This document shows positions 15,541-24,739 of a stretch of DNA of 26,526 bases, in pieces. This stretch comes from JBDNFP01 sp041689775 (lineage in GTDB: Bacteria > Bacteroidota > Bacteroidia > Cytophagales > Spirosomataceae). The notes below the pieces were generated by a model. It saw nothing but the letters and a program-made list of their open reading frames with translations. It was not told the DNA's origin and ran no database searches. The DNA lies in the NCBI GenBank assembly GCA_041689775.1, contig JBDNFP010000335.1:1-26526 (forward strand), written 5' to 3'. The translations under genes were made by a program, and so were the position numbers. Numbering within the stretch: the stretch's first letter is position 1; each line of letters starts with the position of its first letter.

Positions 15541-17931
15541 CTATTCATTAGACATTGAAGGAGGTGCATCCTCGGGGCGGCTTCCCCAACTCTTATTGGG
15601 CTGGCTCCCCATATTCAACTTCAAGACGCCTCCTTTAACCAATGTTTCGTGTAGCACCCATGGCCGTTCGAGTGAGCTTCCATTCAGGTTAGCTTCCTGG
15701 ATATAGTTCCCCTTTCCTTCTGTATCAATCATAAAGGTCCCGCCCGGATAGTAGCTGGGGTTAAGATGGAAGATAATTTTAGAAAACAACGGGCTCGTGA
15801 TTTCGTAGAACGGTTGTTGGGAAGTACCTCCATTGGTTGAGAATATTCCCGTTTTTAGTAGTACTGCCAACGATCCCATTAATCCCTGGTCTTCGTCGCC
15901 GCTGTATCCGGTTTCGGGCGATATACCACTGTATACCTTATCAACGATCTGTCGGGTCCAGTGTTGAGTCAGCCAGGGGGCACCCACGTAGTTGAATAGC
16001 CAGGGCGTTTCCATGCAGGGTTGGTTACCATAATTGATGAACACCCGGCGTAGTTCTTCCTTTTTTTCTGCATCATGCCCTTTGCCTGACACAAATCCGT
16101 GTTTCTCAGCCTTCTCAAAGGAGTCATTTAGTTTGGTAATAAGTGCTTCCCGCCCTCCCATCAGATTTGCCAAACCTCTGACATCATGGGGTACAAACCA
16201 AGTATACTGGGCAGCGTTGCCCTCTACCCATCCGTTGTCGTAGCGAAGAATATCCACGGGCTCTGCCCACTTCCCGGTTGTGTCGCGTACCCACATCCAG
16301 CCTAGCTCCGGGTTCCAGATATTCTTATAGTTTTCGGCTCGTTTCGTAAATAAGTTATAGTCATCCTTCTTACCCAACTGACGAGCCAGTTGCCCGAGGG
16401 TAAAATCCTGGTAGGCGTATTCTAGGGTTTGGGCTGAGCCATCCTGATGGCCTCCGTATTTGCGCTTGTACAAAGGATGCGGCACGTATCCCCGGTCGAT
16501 GTAGTACTCTATTCCTCCCCCTTTGAAAGTATAATGCTCATACCCGGCCTTGCTCATCATACCGCCAGGAAAATGATTTTTTCGCATTCCTTCGTAGGCT
16601 TTGTTAATATCAAAGCCCCGAATCCCTTTCAGGTAAGCACTCACAATAAAAGGCGTGGACGAAGCCCCAGTCATTACATAGGTATAGTTCATGCCTGACG
16701 GACCACGGGGTATCAGGCCACCGTCGTCGTACATGAGTAGCATCGAATTAATGAAAGACTCCGAGACTTCGGGGTACACCAGGTGCCATAAGGTATTGAG
16801 CGACCATTGAGCGCCCCAAAAGGAGTCAGAATTATGGTGGTTAAATTTGGGCTTGCCGTCGGCACCCAGCGGAATTTGTTTAGTCAGTGGTGCCGGCCCC
16901 GTCATATCGCAGTACTTTCCGTTGACGTCACTTACTATACGCCTGCCTTGAAGGGCATGCCAGAGGTCGGTATAGAAACGCTTTTGTTCTACCTCGGTTC
17001 CTCCTTCAATTTCAATTCTACTCAGCCAGTTATTCCAATCGGTGCGAGACTCGGCTCGCGTTTTATTAAAGTCCCAGTGGGCAAGCTCAGAGGTAAGATT
17101 TAGCCTAGCTTGCTCCATACTGACGTAGGAAACGGCTACTTTCATTTGCCGCACTTCTCCTTTTTTGGTCGGAAATGATACGTAGGCTCCGGTCTTCTCT
17201 CCTTTGATTTCATCCTTCACGTCCACAAGCACGCCGTCTTTCCACCCGCCGATGCTACTGAAGGGTTTATCAAATACCGCCACGAAATATACCGTAACCG
17301 ACTTGGGTCGGCGTAAAGTTGGAGCCATCACGGCGTAGCCTTCGAGCTCGGTGGTACTCACTTTATGTACGTAGCCACTTTGCTGGTCGGAAGGACCAAG
17401 TACCGTGGTAAAATCAAATAAAATATGACTTTGGGCCGATTTAGGAAATGTATAGCGGTGAAACCCCACCCGAGTGGTGGAGGTCAGCTCGGCTTTAATT
17501 TTGTAGTCGTCCAGGACAACTTTATGATACCCTGCCTTTACTTCTTCGGTAGCATGAGAGTACCGGGAGCCGTATACCTTCGGGCCAAGATGTCCCTTAA
17601 AAGTACCGGTAGTAGGCAGCACCGGAATACCCGATAGCTGCCAGGCGTGGATATGGCTAAAACACTTGATAGAATCAGCGTTGTAGCGATAGCCTGAGTC
17701 CCAGGCGCCATTGAGGGCCATATCCGGACTAAGGTTTACCATTCCGAAGGGCCGCGAAGCAGAACTAAAAAAGAACCAACGTGAGTTTGCAGAATCGACC
17801 CAAGGTTCTACCAGATCGGCGGGAAAGGCCGGTCCGGGTCCTACCCGGGCTAAACCAACACGCTCCTTAAAAGACATTAAAAATAGGCTAATAAAGGCAA
17901 TAACAAGTAAGTACGCTTTTTTATAAAGCAT
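15541..17931 (-). CDS. GH92 alpha-mannosidase with Gln at the acid position
   Basis: This 796-residue exported protein has the GH92 layout: an N-terminal beta-sandwich (about 35-290) and an alpha/alpha barrel (about 300-740). GH92 enzymes are Ca-dependent inverting exo-alpha-mannosidases. The Gly-Asp-Glu-Asp-Gln-Gly motif at 678-683 supplies the base aspartates (Asp679, Asp681), and the Gly-Trp-Val-Glu-Gly-Asn-Ala motif at 567-573 is present. The usual Gly-Asn-Glu-Pro, whose Glu is the general acid, reads Gly-Asn-Gln-Pro here (Gln637, within YGNQPCMETPWLFNYVG). Loss of that acid is known in GH92 members that act on mannose-1-phospho-6-mannose, whose phosphate is a good leaving group. Length is normal. 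First enzyme gene after SusD. Confidence 0.92.
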   Translation of the reverse strand: MLYKKAYLLVIAFISLFLMSFKERVGLARVGPGPAFPADLVEPWVDSANSRWFFFSSASRPFGMVNLSPDMALNGAWDSGYRYNADSIKCFSHIHAWQLSGIPVLPTTGTFKGHLGPKVYGSRYSHATEEVKAGYHKVVLDDYKIKAELTSTTRVGFHRYTFPKSAQSHILFDFTTVLGPSDQQSGYVHKVSTTELEGYAVMAPTLRRPKSVTVYFVAVFDKPFSSIGGWKDGVLVDVKDEIKGEKTGAYVSFPTKKGEVRQMKVAVSYVSMEQARLNLTSELAHWDFNKTRAESRTDWNNWLSRIEIEGGTEVEQKRFYTDLWHALQGRRIVSDVNGKYCDMTGPAPLTKQIPLGADGKPKFNHHNSDSFWGAQWSLNTLWHLVYPEVSESFINSMLLMYDDGGLIPRGPSGMNYTYVMTGASSTPFIVSAYLKGIRGFDINKAYEGMRKNHFPGGMMSKAGYEHYTFKGGGIEYYIDRGYVPHPLYKRKYGGHQDGSAQTLEYAYQDFTLGQLARQLGKKDDYNLFTKRAENYKNIWNPELGWMWVRDTTGKWAEPVDILRYDNGWVEGNAAQYTWFVPHDVRGLANLMGGREALITKLNDSFEKAEKHGFVSGKGHDAEKKEELRRVFINYGNQPCMETPWLFNYVGAPWLTQHWTRQIVDKVYSGISPETGYSGDEDQGLMGSLAVLLKTGIFSTNGGTSQQPFYEITSPLFSKIIFHLNPSYYPGGTFMIDTEGKGNYIQEANLNGSSLERPWVLHETLVKGGVLKLNMGSQPNKSWGSRPEDAPPSMSNE

Positions 17932-17966
17932 GGTTGTAAAGGTAGAATTTAGGAATAGTTTTAAAG

Positions 17967-18003
17967 AAGAAGGTCCACTTATGAAACATGAGTGGACCTT
18001 CTT
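17967..18003 (-). promoter_or_regulatory. Stem-loop between SusD and GH92 genes
   Basis: A 13-bp perfect stem (17967-17979 with 17991-18003) closes an 11-nt loop, directly after the SusD stop in the direction of transcription. The following RNA is only modestly U-rich (a short UUU before AAAA). It is therefore more likely a partial terminator or an mRNA-stabilising 3' hairpin, which would give higher SusC/SusD than downstream enzyme expression, than a complete stop. Confidence 0.65.
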
Positions 18004-18016
18004 ACTATTGAACCGG

Positions 18017-19885
18017 TTAATATCCGGGGTTTTGGCTCATCTTCGGGAAAGAAAGGTCTATTTCGCTTTGAGGGATAGGTCTCAGATAATGAATATCTGA
18101 AATCGACTGTCCGGTTTTCCACGGGTTGTACTTCTTTACCCGATCAACCAATGTACCAGTTCTCTTCAAATCAAACCATCGGCTATATTCACCCATAAAT
18201 TCACGGGCTTTTTCGTCAAGTACCATATCAATGGTAAGACTTCCGGCCACGGCCCGGTAAGGAGTCGTTTCGAGTGACGTCTGACTTTCGGGAGCTGCCG
18301 CCCGTAGAGGTATAGTACCTTTTTGGGTACCCAAGGCACGATCCAGAACCCGGTTGTAATACACATCTGCGCCACCCAGGCTACCGCTCTTACCACTCTT
18401 CACAAGCGCCTCAGCCGCGATGAGGTAAGCCTCAGCAGAACGGAAGAGTACTTCGTTGAAGGTACCAAAGCTATCACCATAGGGAATATTCGGCTCCCAA
18501 AACTTCCACATCATGGGTTGCGATACCTGAAATCCTGAATTAATTATCGGGTATCCACCACCAAACTCGCTAGTGTTTACCACCGCATACTTTTTGGTTC
18601 CACCTAGGTCTACCCCTCTTTCTGCCTGAGTTAAAGCAGGGTTATTCCAGGGTCGGCAGTACAATACGGTATCGCCCTGCGCAATATTGATGGTCAAGGT
18701 TGGATTGGCGAGCGGTAGTGGTCTGAAATTCTTGACCGCTTGGAGGGCGTACCCCACTACATTGAAATTGTGCGCATAGCGTGTATCATTGATCGGGTCA
18801 AACAAACGGTAAACCGCCGCCGTTGGGTTATGAACACCCAGGCAACGGTTATAATCAGAGGTTCTGCCTTTGGTGCCTGGTAAGCCTTCACCGCTTGATC
18901 CAAATTTAGAGTGCAAATCATTTCCTCCCGGTGCCTGTCCTCCCGTTGTATAAAAGGACGCGTCTGTTTTATTGGTCAATACATCCCCACTATACTGAAC
19001 GGCAAACACAATCTCAGCATTCTTATCGTTCTGAGCACCCTTGTATTGGTTCAATGGGTTAGTATTGCGAGTCGGAAATAAGTCCTTATAGTTTGCAGCG
19101 AGCGGATAGGCATTGATAACCTTATCGGCATACTGCACAGCCGCATCAAAATCTGCGTTGGTACCACCCAGGGTATTTTTAAAATTCCATCCACGAGTTA
19201 AGTACACTCGTGCCAGTAAGAACTGCGCCGCACCTTTGGTGGCCCGACCGTAGTTAGATGCCGTGACGGGTAGTTTGGCCTCACATTCGAGCAAATCTGC
19301 AATAATTTGCTTGTAAACCTCCGCCGAGGCCACCCGCGGAAAATCTTTGCTCGGAGTGGTAACTTCTTGTGAAGGCATGGGGATATCACCCCACTGCTGC
19401 ACGGCGTAAAACAAGGCAAGGGCACGTAGAAATTTGGCTTCGGCCACTCGGACATCTTTCAAGGCGGCGGCCATGTTCGTAATTAAGGGCGCTCTTGATA
19501 TTACTGTGTTTGTACGGGCTATTTCTGCGTACAAAAATTGCCATAAACTTTGTAGTTCAGGTATGGCGGCGTTGAAACGGACATCGTACACATCGTAAGG
19601 GCTAGGCTGATTCACAGTCCCTTTGGCGTCGGGGTTCCATCCCGCAGAAGAAGTAAATACATCCGTTCCATTTAGCACCAACACCCGGTTTTGGTGAATA
19701 TCACGCAAGAGTGGGTAGCACGATCTTACCAGGTCTTCAAAACCCGCGGCAGTTTTATAGTAAGTATCGGTAGTGAGTGAGGTGACAGGTTTTTCAACCA
19801 AAAAATCGTCTTTACAGCTACTTTGACTCAACAGAAGAACTGCGGCAATCCAAAAACTACATCGTTTTATGTGTATCTTTTTCAT
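18017..19885 (-). CDS. susD: SusD/RagB-like glycan-binding lipoprotein
   Basis: This is a 622-residue outer-membrane lipoprotein that captures glycan and lids the SusC transporter. The lipobox is SQSS-Cys24. The SusD N-terminal TPR region includes the Thr-Asp-Thr-Tyr-Tyr-Lys and FEDLVRSCYPLLRDIH segments. The C-terminal RagB/SusD part contains EVLFRSAEAYLIAAEAL, EFMGEYSRWFDLKRTGTL and the ending YLRPIPQSEIDLSF, which are highly typical. It lies 19 bp after SusC. At 622 residues it is somewhat longer than many SusD proteins (500-600), consistent with large surface loops for a charged polymer. Ligand not deducible. Confidence 0.95.
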   Translation of the reverse strand: MKKIHIKRCSFWIAAVLLLSQSSCKDDFLVEKPVTSLTTDTYYKTAAGFEDLVRSCYPLLRDIHQNRVLVLNGTDVFTSSAGWNPDAKGTVNQPSPYDVYDVRFNAAIPELQSLWQFLYAEIARTNTVISRAPLITNMAAALKDVRVAEAKFLRALALFYAVQQWGDIPMPSQEVTTPSKDFPRVASAEVYKQIIADLLECEAKLPVTASNYGRATKGAAQFLLARVYLTRGWNFKNTLGGTNADFDAAVQYADKVINAYPLAANYKDLFPTRNTNPLNQYKGAQNDKNAEIVFAVQYSGDVLTNKTDASFYTTGGQAPGGNDLHSKFGSSGEGLPGTKGRTSDYNRCLGVHNPTAAVYRLFDPINDTRYAHNFNVVGYALQAVKNFRPLPLANPTLTINIAQGDTVLYCRPWNNPALTQAERGVDLGGTKKYAVVNTSEFGGGYPIINSGFQVSQPMMWKFWEPNIPYGDSFGTFNEVLFRSAEAYLIAAEALVKSGKSGSLGGADVYYNRVLDRALGTQKGTIPLRAAAPESQTSLETTPYRAVAGSLTIDMVLDEKAREFMGEYSRWFDLKRTGTLVDRVKKYNPWKTGQSISDIHYLRPIPQSEIDLSFPKMSQNPGY

Positions 19886-19904
19886 CTAAATCCAATTTAA
19901 TTCG

Positions 19905-22900
19905 TTAGAAACTAATATTGACACCAAGCGTAACTATCATCGAAGGCACATCGTCCTGATAAATATTTGAGTTAAACTCCGGGTCAAATCCGGTGTATTT
20001 AGTTATAATGAGTGGGTTCATTACCTGAGCATACACACGGGCGGCCGAAAGTTTCCACTTATCCATCAATCCCCGGGGCAGCGTAAAGCCCACAGTCACG
20101 TCCGAAAGTCGCAAAAAGCTAGCGTCCTGGTAGTAAATGGCACCACGATAAGGGTTTGGTACTACCCCGTAGAAGGTGTTGGATGGGTTGTCGCTTCGCC
20201 AATAATCCAACTCAGCCAATTTGTTGTAACGAGTACTACCTATATCACCAAAAGTACCAGCAAGTGTTCCGTTTCGGTATTGAGCACCATTACGGTAGTA
20301 AAATAAGAAGGATAAATCAAAGTTTTTGTACTTCAAACGGTTGGTCAAACCTACCAGGAAGTTTGGAAGCTGTGATCCTAAAACCACACGGTCATCAATA
20401 GCATCGGTTGATGATATTCTGCCGTCGTTATTCTGGTCTACCACCCGTACTGAGCCTGGTACTTGCTTGTACGTAGAAGCTTCGTCTTTTTGAGAGGTTT
20501 GCCAGATACCATCGAACTGGAAATCAAAATTCGATTTCACCGGAAAACCAACAAAAAGTCCGTTTCCTTTATCAACGGTTTGTCCGTCTCCATATAATTC
20601 CAGAATTTGATTTCTGTTGCGGGTAAAGGTCATGGCTGTACTCCAAGTGAAGTCATTCCTTGCCATATTGACCGTGTTCATGGTTAGCTCAATACCCTTG
20701 TTCTCGATCTTACCCACGTTAGAAGTTACCTGGGCAAAACCCGAAGCCGTTGGTAATCTCTGGTTCAAAATCAGATCATTCGTTTTCCGATTATAGATTT
20801 CGAGAGAACTGGAAATCCGGTTGTTGAAGAAACCAAAATCAAGACCGAAGTTAAACTCTTCACTTCTTTCCCAACGCAAATCCTTATTAGCAAGTCTTGA
20901 AGGGGCAAAACCGAAGGCAGGTGATCCATCAAAATCGTAACCGGTGCTAAGCAGCCCCGCTTGGGTACTGTATGGACTCACGGTGGAGTTTCCAACCTGT
21001 CCGTAGCTAAGCCGTAATTTCAGGTTTGAAAACGTGTTCAGATCACTGATAAAAGGCTCATCAATCAATCGCCACGCAAAGGCTACCGAGGGGAAGAACG
21101 CCCACTTGTTACCCTCTGATAGCTGAGAGGCACCATCGGAACGTCCCGTCAGAGTCAGTAAGTATTTATCCCGGAATGAGTAATTTAACCGGCCCATGTA
21201 GGATAGTATCGACCGTTCTACCAGAGAACTTGAAATATTGTTGATCGTACCCGTATTGAGTGCGTACCAGTCAGAGTCGTAAGGAAGATCCACTACCGCA
21301 ATCCGATACGCCTCATCTCTCTGGTAGAATGCACTTTGCAGACCAGTGAAGTTTAATTTATGGTTTCCCTCGCCAACCTGATAATTAATGATGTTATCCA
21401 GGGTATAACTCGCCAGAGTACTGTTGTCGTACTGAGCCCGCGGTAAACGGCCAATCTGAGATTTTGTCCACATACCCCGAAAATCTCCCACCCGCGATGT
21501 ATTATAAATCGCTGAAATAGAGGAACGGATGCTTAATCCTTTTATTGGAATGTACTCCACATACCCATTACTCATGATCGTGGAAGTGGTGGTCTGCTGC
21601 TTTGAATATTCTGGTTTAATATCCGCCAGTGGGTTAGGTACCTGCTTATCTTTGATACCCATCCAAAAAGCATAGCCGTCGATATCAAAATCTGAGTTTT
21701 CAGACGGGTTGGCCAAATCATTAAATGATACTGTACCGGTAGGCCGGGCCCGGTAGGCGCTACGAAGTGATTCGCGCGATCCCAGCTCTTGGTTGGAGTA
21801 GGTCAGGTAAGCGGTAAAACCCACTTTAAAATGTTTACCTAACTTACTATTCAGTCCGGCATTCAGGTTATAACGTTTAAAACCAGTGTACTTTACGTTG
21901 CCATCCTCGTTCAGAAACCCTCCCGAAAAACGATAGGTAGTCTGCTCAGTACCACCGGCTACGCTGATGTTCTGACTAGTCTGAACCCCGGTTTGCGTGA
22001 TCAGATCTACCCAATCCGTCGAATTACCCGATTCAACTATAGCCAATTCGGCCGCCGTAAAAGTAGCTGGCGATAAATTTTCTAGGACTCGGTCGGTAGT
22101 AGTTATTTTGTAAAACTGCTGAGCATTCATCAGTTTTGGAATGTGCGCCGGAATTTTAACCCCAACGTAGCTGTCGTAGCTTACCTTAGGCTTGCCCGAG
22201 AGTCCTTTCTTGGTGGTAATGATGATGACACCATTAGCGCCCCGTGACCCATAAATTGCCGTAGATGAGGCGTCTTTCAGGATATCCATCGACTGAATAT
22301 CATTTGGATTTAGGCTATTAATATCCCCGCCCATCAAACCGTCGATTACTACGAGTGGAGCTGTCGAATTATTAATCGTATTTTCTCCCCGGATGGTAAT
22401 ATTGTATCCACTACCCGGACGGTTATCAGTTTTTGTTACGGTTGCTCCGGCCACCTGACCCTGAATAGCCTTAGATGCCATTATAGGGTTTGCTCGTACA
22501 ATATCTCTGGTTTGGATAGAACCAACCGCGCCGGTCAGGTCACTTTTCTCCACTGTACCATATCCTATTACCACTACCTCGTTCAGTGCATTTTCATCAG
22601 GCTTCAATTGGAGTGTTATTCGGCTCTGATTTCCGACGGAAATTTCCTGCTTTAAGTATCCAACGAAGCTGAATACTAATACCGCCTGATCGTTGGGCAC
22701 ATCTACCTCAAATGCTCCGTTGGAATCAGTCGTGGTGCCACGCTGCGTGTTCTTAACTACTACGCTTACACCCGGAAGGGGAGTGTTCCTCTCATCCGCA
22801 ACAGTTCCTCTTACGATTCGCTTCGGAGCGATCGCTTCAATCGGAAGACCTGGACTAACACTCGATTGAGCATTATCACGTTTCAAAAGAATACGCTTGT

Positions 22901-23234
22901 TGACCACCTCGTAGGTAACCTGTTGCGGGGTGAGTACAGAGTTTAGAATATTAGATAAAGCTTCTTCCTCAAATTTCAGATTGTAGCGTTGCTGCGAACT
23001 AAAAATCTGAGGGTTATACATAAACTTAACATCAGTAACCTTCTCTAATTTGTCAAGAATTTCAACAACTCCCGCATTGGATAGTTGGATCGTTACTTTC
23101 TGTTCGAGAACTTTTTGGGCATTCACTCGGTGCGCTTGGGCAAAGGAGACGAACATAATTGCCAGAATCGCTTGATACAGACCTATACGCATGATTTTCT
23201 GTATAGCAGTTTGATAGTGTAGTCGTTTTCGCAT
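19905..23234 (-). CDS. susC: SusC-like TonB-dependent transporter with STN signalling domain
   Basis: This is an outer-membrane importer of oligosaccharides, 1109 residues from the ATG at 23232-23234. The frame is open to 23315, but the extra 27 residues are Arg-rich and precede a normal signal peptide (cleavage near RVNA-Q), so the internal ATG is preferred. Domains: STN (about 45-118), carboxypeptidase-regulatory-like (about 142-212), the TonB-box-like ENALNEVVVIGYG, plug (with RGANGVIIITTKKG) and a 22-strand barrel ending in ...VNISF with the C-terminal Phe needed for assembly. An STN domain means it signals to a FecR/ECF-sigma pair; FecR is the adjacent upstream gene, the sigma gene is broken. 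SusD follows after 19 bp. Confidence 0.95.
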   Translation of the reverse strand: MRKRLHYQTAIQKIMRIGLYQAILAIMFVSFAQAHRVNAQKVLEQKVTIQLSNAGVVEILDKLEKVTDVKFMYNPQIFSSQQRYNLKFEEEALSNILNSVLTPQQVTYEVVNKRILLKRDNAQSSVSPGLPIEAIAPKRIVRGTVADERNTPLPGVSVVVKNTQRGTTTDSNGAFEVDVPNDQAVLVFSFVGYLKQEISVGNQSRITLQLKPDENALNEVVVIGYGTVEKSDLTGAVGSIQTRDIVRANPIMASKAIQGQVAGATVTKTDNRPGSGYNITIRGENTINNSTAPLVVIDGLMGGDINSLNPNDIQSMDILKDASSTAIYGSRGANGVIIITTKKGLSGKPKVSYDSYVGVKIPAHIPKLMNAQQFYKITTTDRVLENLSPATFTAAELAIVESGNSTDWVDLITQTGVQTSQNISVAGGTEQTTYRFSGGFLNEDGNVKYTGFKRYNLNAGLNSKLGKHFKVGFTAYLTYSNQELGSRESLRSAYRARPTGTVSFNDLANPSENSDFDIDGYAFWMGIKDKQVPNPLADIKPEYSKQQTTTSTIMSNGYVEYIPIKGLSIRSSISAIYNTSRVGDFRGMWTKSQIGRLPRAQYDNSTLASYTLDNIINYQVGEGNHKLNFTGLQSAFYQRDEAYRIAVVDLPYDSDWYALNTGTINNISSSLVERSILSYMGRLNYSFRDKYLLTLTGRSDGASQLSEGNKWAFFPSVAFAWRLIDEPFISDLNTFSNLKLRLSYGQVGNSTVSPYSTQAGLLSTGYDFDGSPAFGFAPSRLANKDLRWERSEEFNFGLDFGFFNNRISSSLEIYNRKTNDLILNQRLPTASGFAQVTSNVGKIENKGIELTMNTVNMARNDFTWSTAMTFTRNRNQILELYGDGQTVDKGNGLFVGFPVKSNFDFQFDGIWQTSQKDEASTYKQVPGSVRVVDQNNDGRISSTDAIDDRVVLGSQLPNFLVGLTNRLKYKNFDLSFLFYYRNGAQYRNGTLAGTFGDIGSTRYNKLAELDYWRSDNPSNTFYGVVPNPYRGAIYYQDASFLRLSDVTVGFTLPRGLMDKWKLSAARVYAQVMNPLIITKYTGFDPEFNSNIYQDDVPSMIVTLGVNISF

Positions 23235-23432
23235 AATTTTACATTTTGTTGGATGAGAAAATTTCGGCAAAAAACTCCTGAGCCGCAAAGCGGAGCGCGT
23301 TGTGAGAATTCGCATTTAGGAGCCTTTCGAAGTCAGTAGTGTTGGCGCACTGCTGACTTTTTTTTAATTGAGACTTAAAAGAGGGTTTACTTCATAGGCA
23401 AATGCTAGTTGTGTAGTTAGGTTATTTAGGGT
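23235..23432 (-). promoter_or_regulatory. SusC leader with a hairpin
   Basis: The 198 bp between FecR and the chosen SusC start contain a 12-bp stem (23330-23341 with 23348-23359, one G-U wobble, 6-nt loop). On the minus strand it is preceded by an A-run (plus-strand T at 23358-23365) and not followed by U, so it is not a terminator of the FecR transcript; as plus-strand DNA it looks like a terminator, but no plus gene feeds it. A 5'-UTR regulatory hairpin for SusC is plausible. No clear promoter consensus was found. Confidence 0.4.
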
Positions 23433-24548
23433 TTAACATCCATTACTTAAAATAATAATCTTTCCATCTGTTTGCTCGTACGTAGCGCTGATAGTACGGG
23501 TAATGAGTTCCAGCTTTTCAAACAAGGGCTCATCGGTGAACGAACCCGTCAAGTAGCAGTTTTTTATTAATTTTTTATCATACACTATTTCAATACCGTA
23601 GGCTTTTTCCAACTCAGCAAAGACGTCTTCAATGGGAGTCGCCTTGAAAGTAAAGGTCAAATGTGCGGTAGCACTTTTTAACACTTCGGGCTGCTCCACC
23701 AAGCTACGGGCAAACTGATTTTCTTTAGCGAGAAATATGAGTTTCTGATTTGGTTTGAGAACGATCTCATTCTCAATTTTAGGTTCTAGTATATTCTCCG
23801 ATAGCACCTTGGGTGCATTTTTGAATACCGATACCCGTCCGGTCATTACCTCAACTTGCACCTCATCTTCACCAGGATTGGCTTTAACAGTAAAACTAGT
23901 GCCGAGTACCTTCGTTACCACAGTATTGGCGTATACAAAGAATGGTTTCGCCGGATTCTTGGTGACGTCAAAAAAACCTTCTCCTGACAAGTATACTTCC
24001 CTTTGGTCTCCGGCAAACTCTTTTTGGTAACTTACTTTACTTCCCGGTTGAAGTACGATCGTACTTCCATCGGGTAAGGCCAAGGTATAGGTCGTTTTGT
24101 CAGTGTTTGTATACTCAGTAAGTTGCACTTCTGAACTTTCAATCAAGTCAGCGTACGTAAGAGTAACGGGGGGTATCGGGGTATTTTGTGTCAGCCACCA
24201 ACCCAGGCTGACCATTCCTAAAAGCGAAGCAGCGGCGGCCCAAATCCAACGGCTTTGTCCCGGCCAAAGAGAAACTACCGGGCTACCTATTTCATCGGGC
24301 GTCTGATTCAAGCGTACCGCAAGGCGTTGTAGTTCGTTTCCTATTTCGGATTCTGTGATCTGATCAAAGGAATCACCAATGGCATCCAAAAGCAGGGTAG
24401 CCTTGTCAATGTCTTTTTGCATCTGAGGATGTAGTTCCACCCACTCTGTCCAAAAACGGGCATCATCAGCCTCACCCTCCAGCTTCCAACTTCTGAAAGA
24501 CCAATCGGCAGCCAAATCCTCGGGGCGATACTTTGTATAATCAAACAT
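23433..24548 (-). CDS. FecR-family anti-sigma factor (DUF4974)
   Basis: This is a 371-residue inner-membrane regulator that relays the ligand signal from the STN domain of SusC to an ECF sigma factor. It has a cytoplasmic anti-sigma region (about 5-80), one membrane span (about 101-121, WIWAAAASLLGMVSLGWWLT), a periplasmic FecR domain (about 150-245, with PDGSTIVLQPGSKVSY and EVYLSGEGFFDV) and a C-terminal DUF4974 (about 300-368, FKATPIEDVFAELEKAYGIEIVYD). It lies 198 bp before SusC on the same strand, the standard order. The sigma factor that should precede it survives only as a fragment (24740-24913), so it may control a distant sigma factor or be unregulated. Confidence 0.93.
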   Translation of the reverse strand: MFDYTKYRPEDLAADWSFRSWKLEGEADDARFWTEWVELHPQMQKDIDKATLLLDAIGDSFDQITESEIGNELQRLAVRLNQTPDEIGSPVVSLWPGQSRWIWAAAASLLGMVSLGWWLTQNTPIPPVTLTYADLIESSEVQLTEYTNTDKTTYTLALPDGSTIVLQPGSKVSYQKEFAGDQREVYLSGEGFFDVTKNPAKPFFVYANTVVTKVLGTSFTVKANPGEDEVQVEVMTGRVSVFKNAPKVLSENILEPKIENEIVLKPNQKLIFLAKENQFARSLVEQPEVLKSATAHLTFTFKATPIEDVFAELEKAYGIEIVYDKKLIKNCYLTGSFTDEPLFEKLELITRTISATYEQTDGKIIILSNGC

Positions 24549-24739
24549 AGAAAAAATAAAACTTGCTTGCTTTTCACAAAGGATGTAGAAAACGCTTTGC
24601 GATACTCTTTTTTTAAGAAGTTTTTTAACAAAAAAGAGATATTAATTTATAACTATCTGTTTTTAAAGATATTACATCAACTACTGAACATAAAAATAGT
24701 ACTAATGAGACAGTGAAGCTTATCGAAAGAAATGCGGAT
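24549..24739 (-). promoter_or_regulatory. AT-rich upstream region of FecR
   Basis: This gap is strongly AT-rich near FecR and contains an imperfect inverted repeat made of ACTCTTTTTTT (about 24602) and AAAAAAGAGAT (about 24631). It is the natural place for a FecR promoter, but I could not place the Bacteroidota -33/-7 elements with confidence. No coding content is visible apart from a frame shadowing the FecR start. Confidence 0.3.

Noticed and set aside
20156..20401. Plus-strand frame of 81 codons within SusC, with several similar frames inside the other large genes.
   Set aside because: All are antisense or out-of-phase shadows of long, motif-supported minus-strand genes.
23330..23365. Intrinsic terminator on the plus strand (stem followed by a T run).
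   Set aside because: No plus-strand gene lies upstream that it could terminate; it is better read as part of the minus-strand SusC leader.
24341..24631. Minus-strand frame of 96 codons overlapping the FecR start.
   Set aside because: It runs out of phase through the FecR coding region; FecR itself starts normally at 24548.
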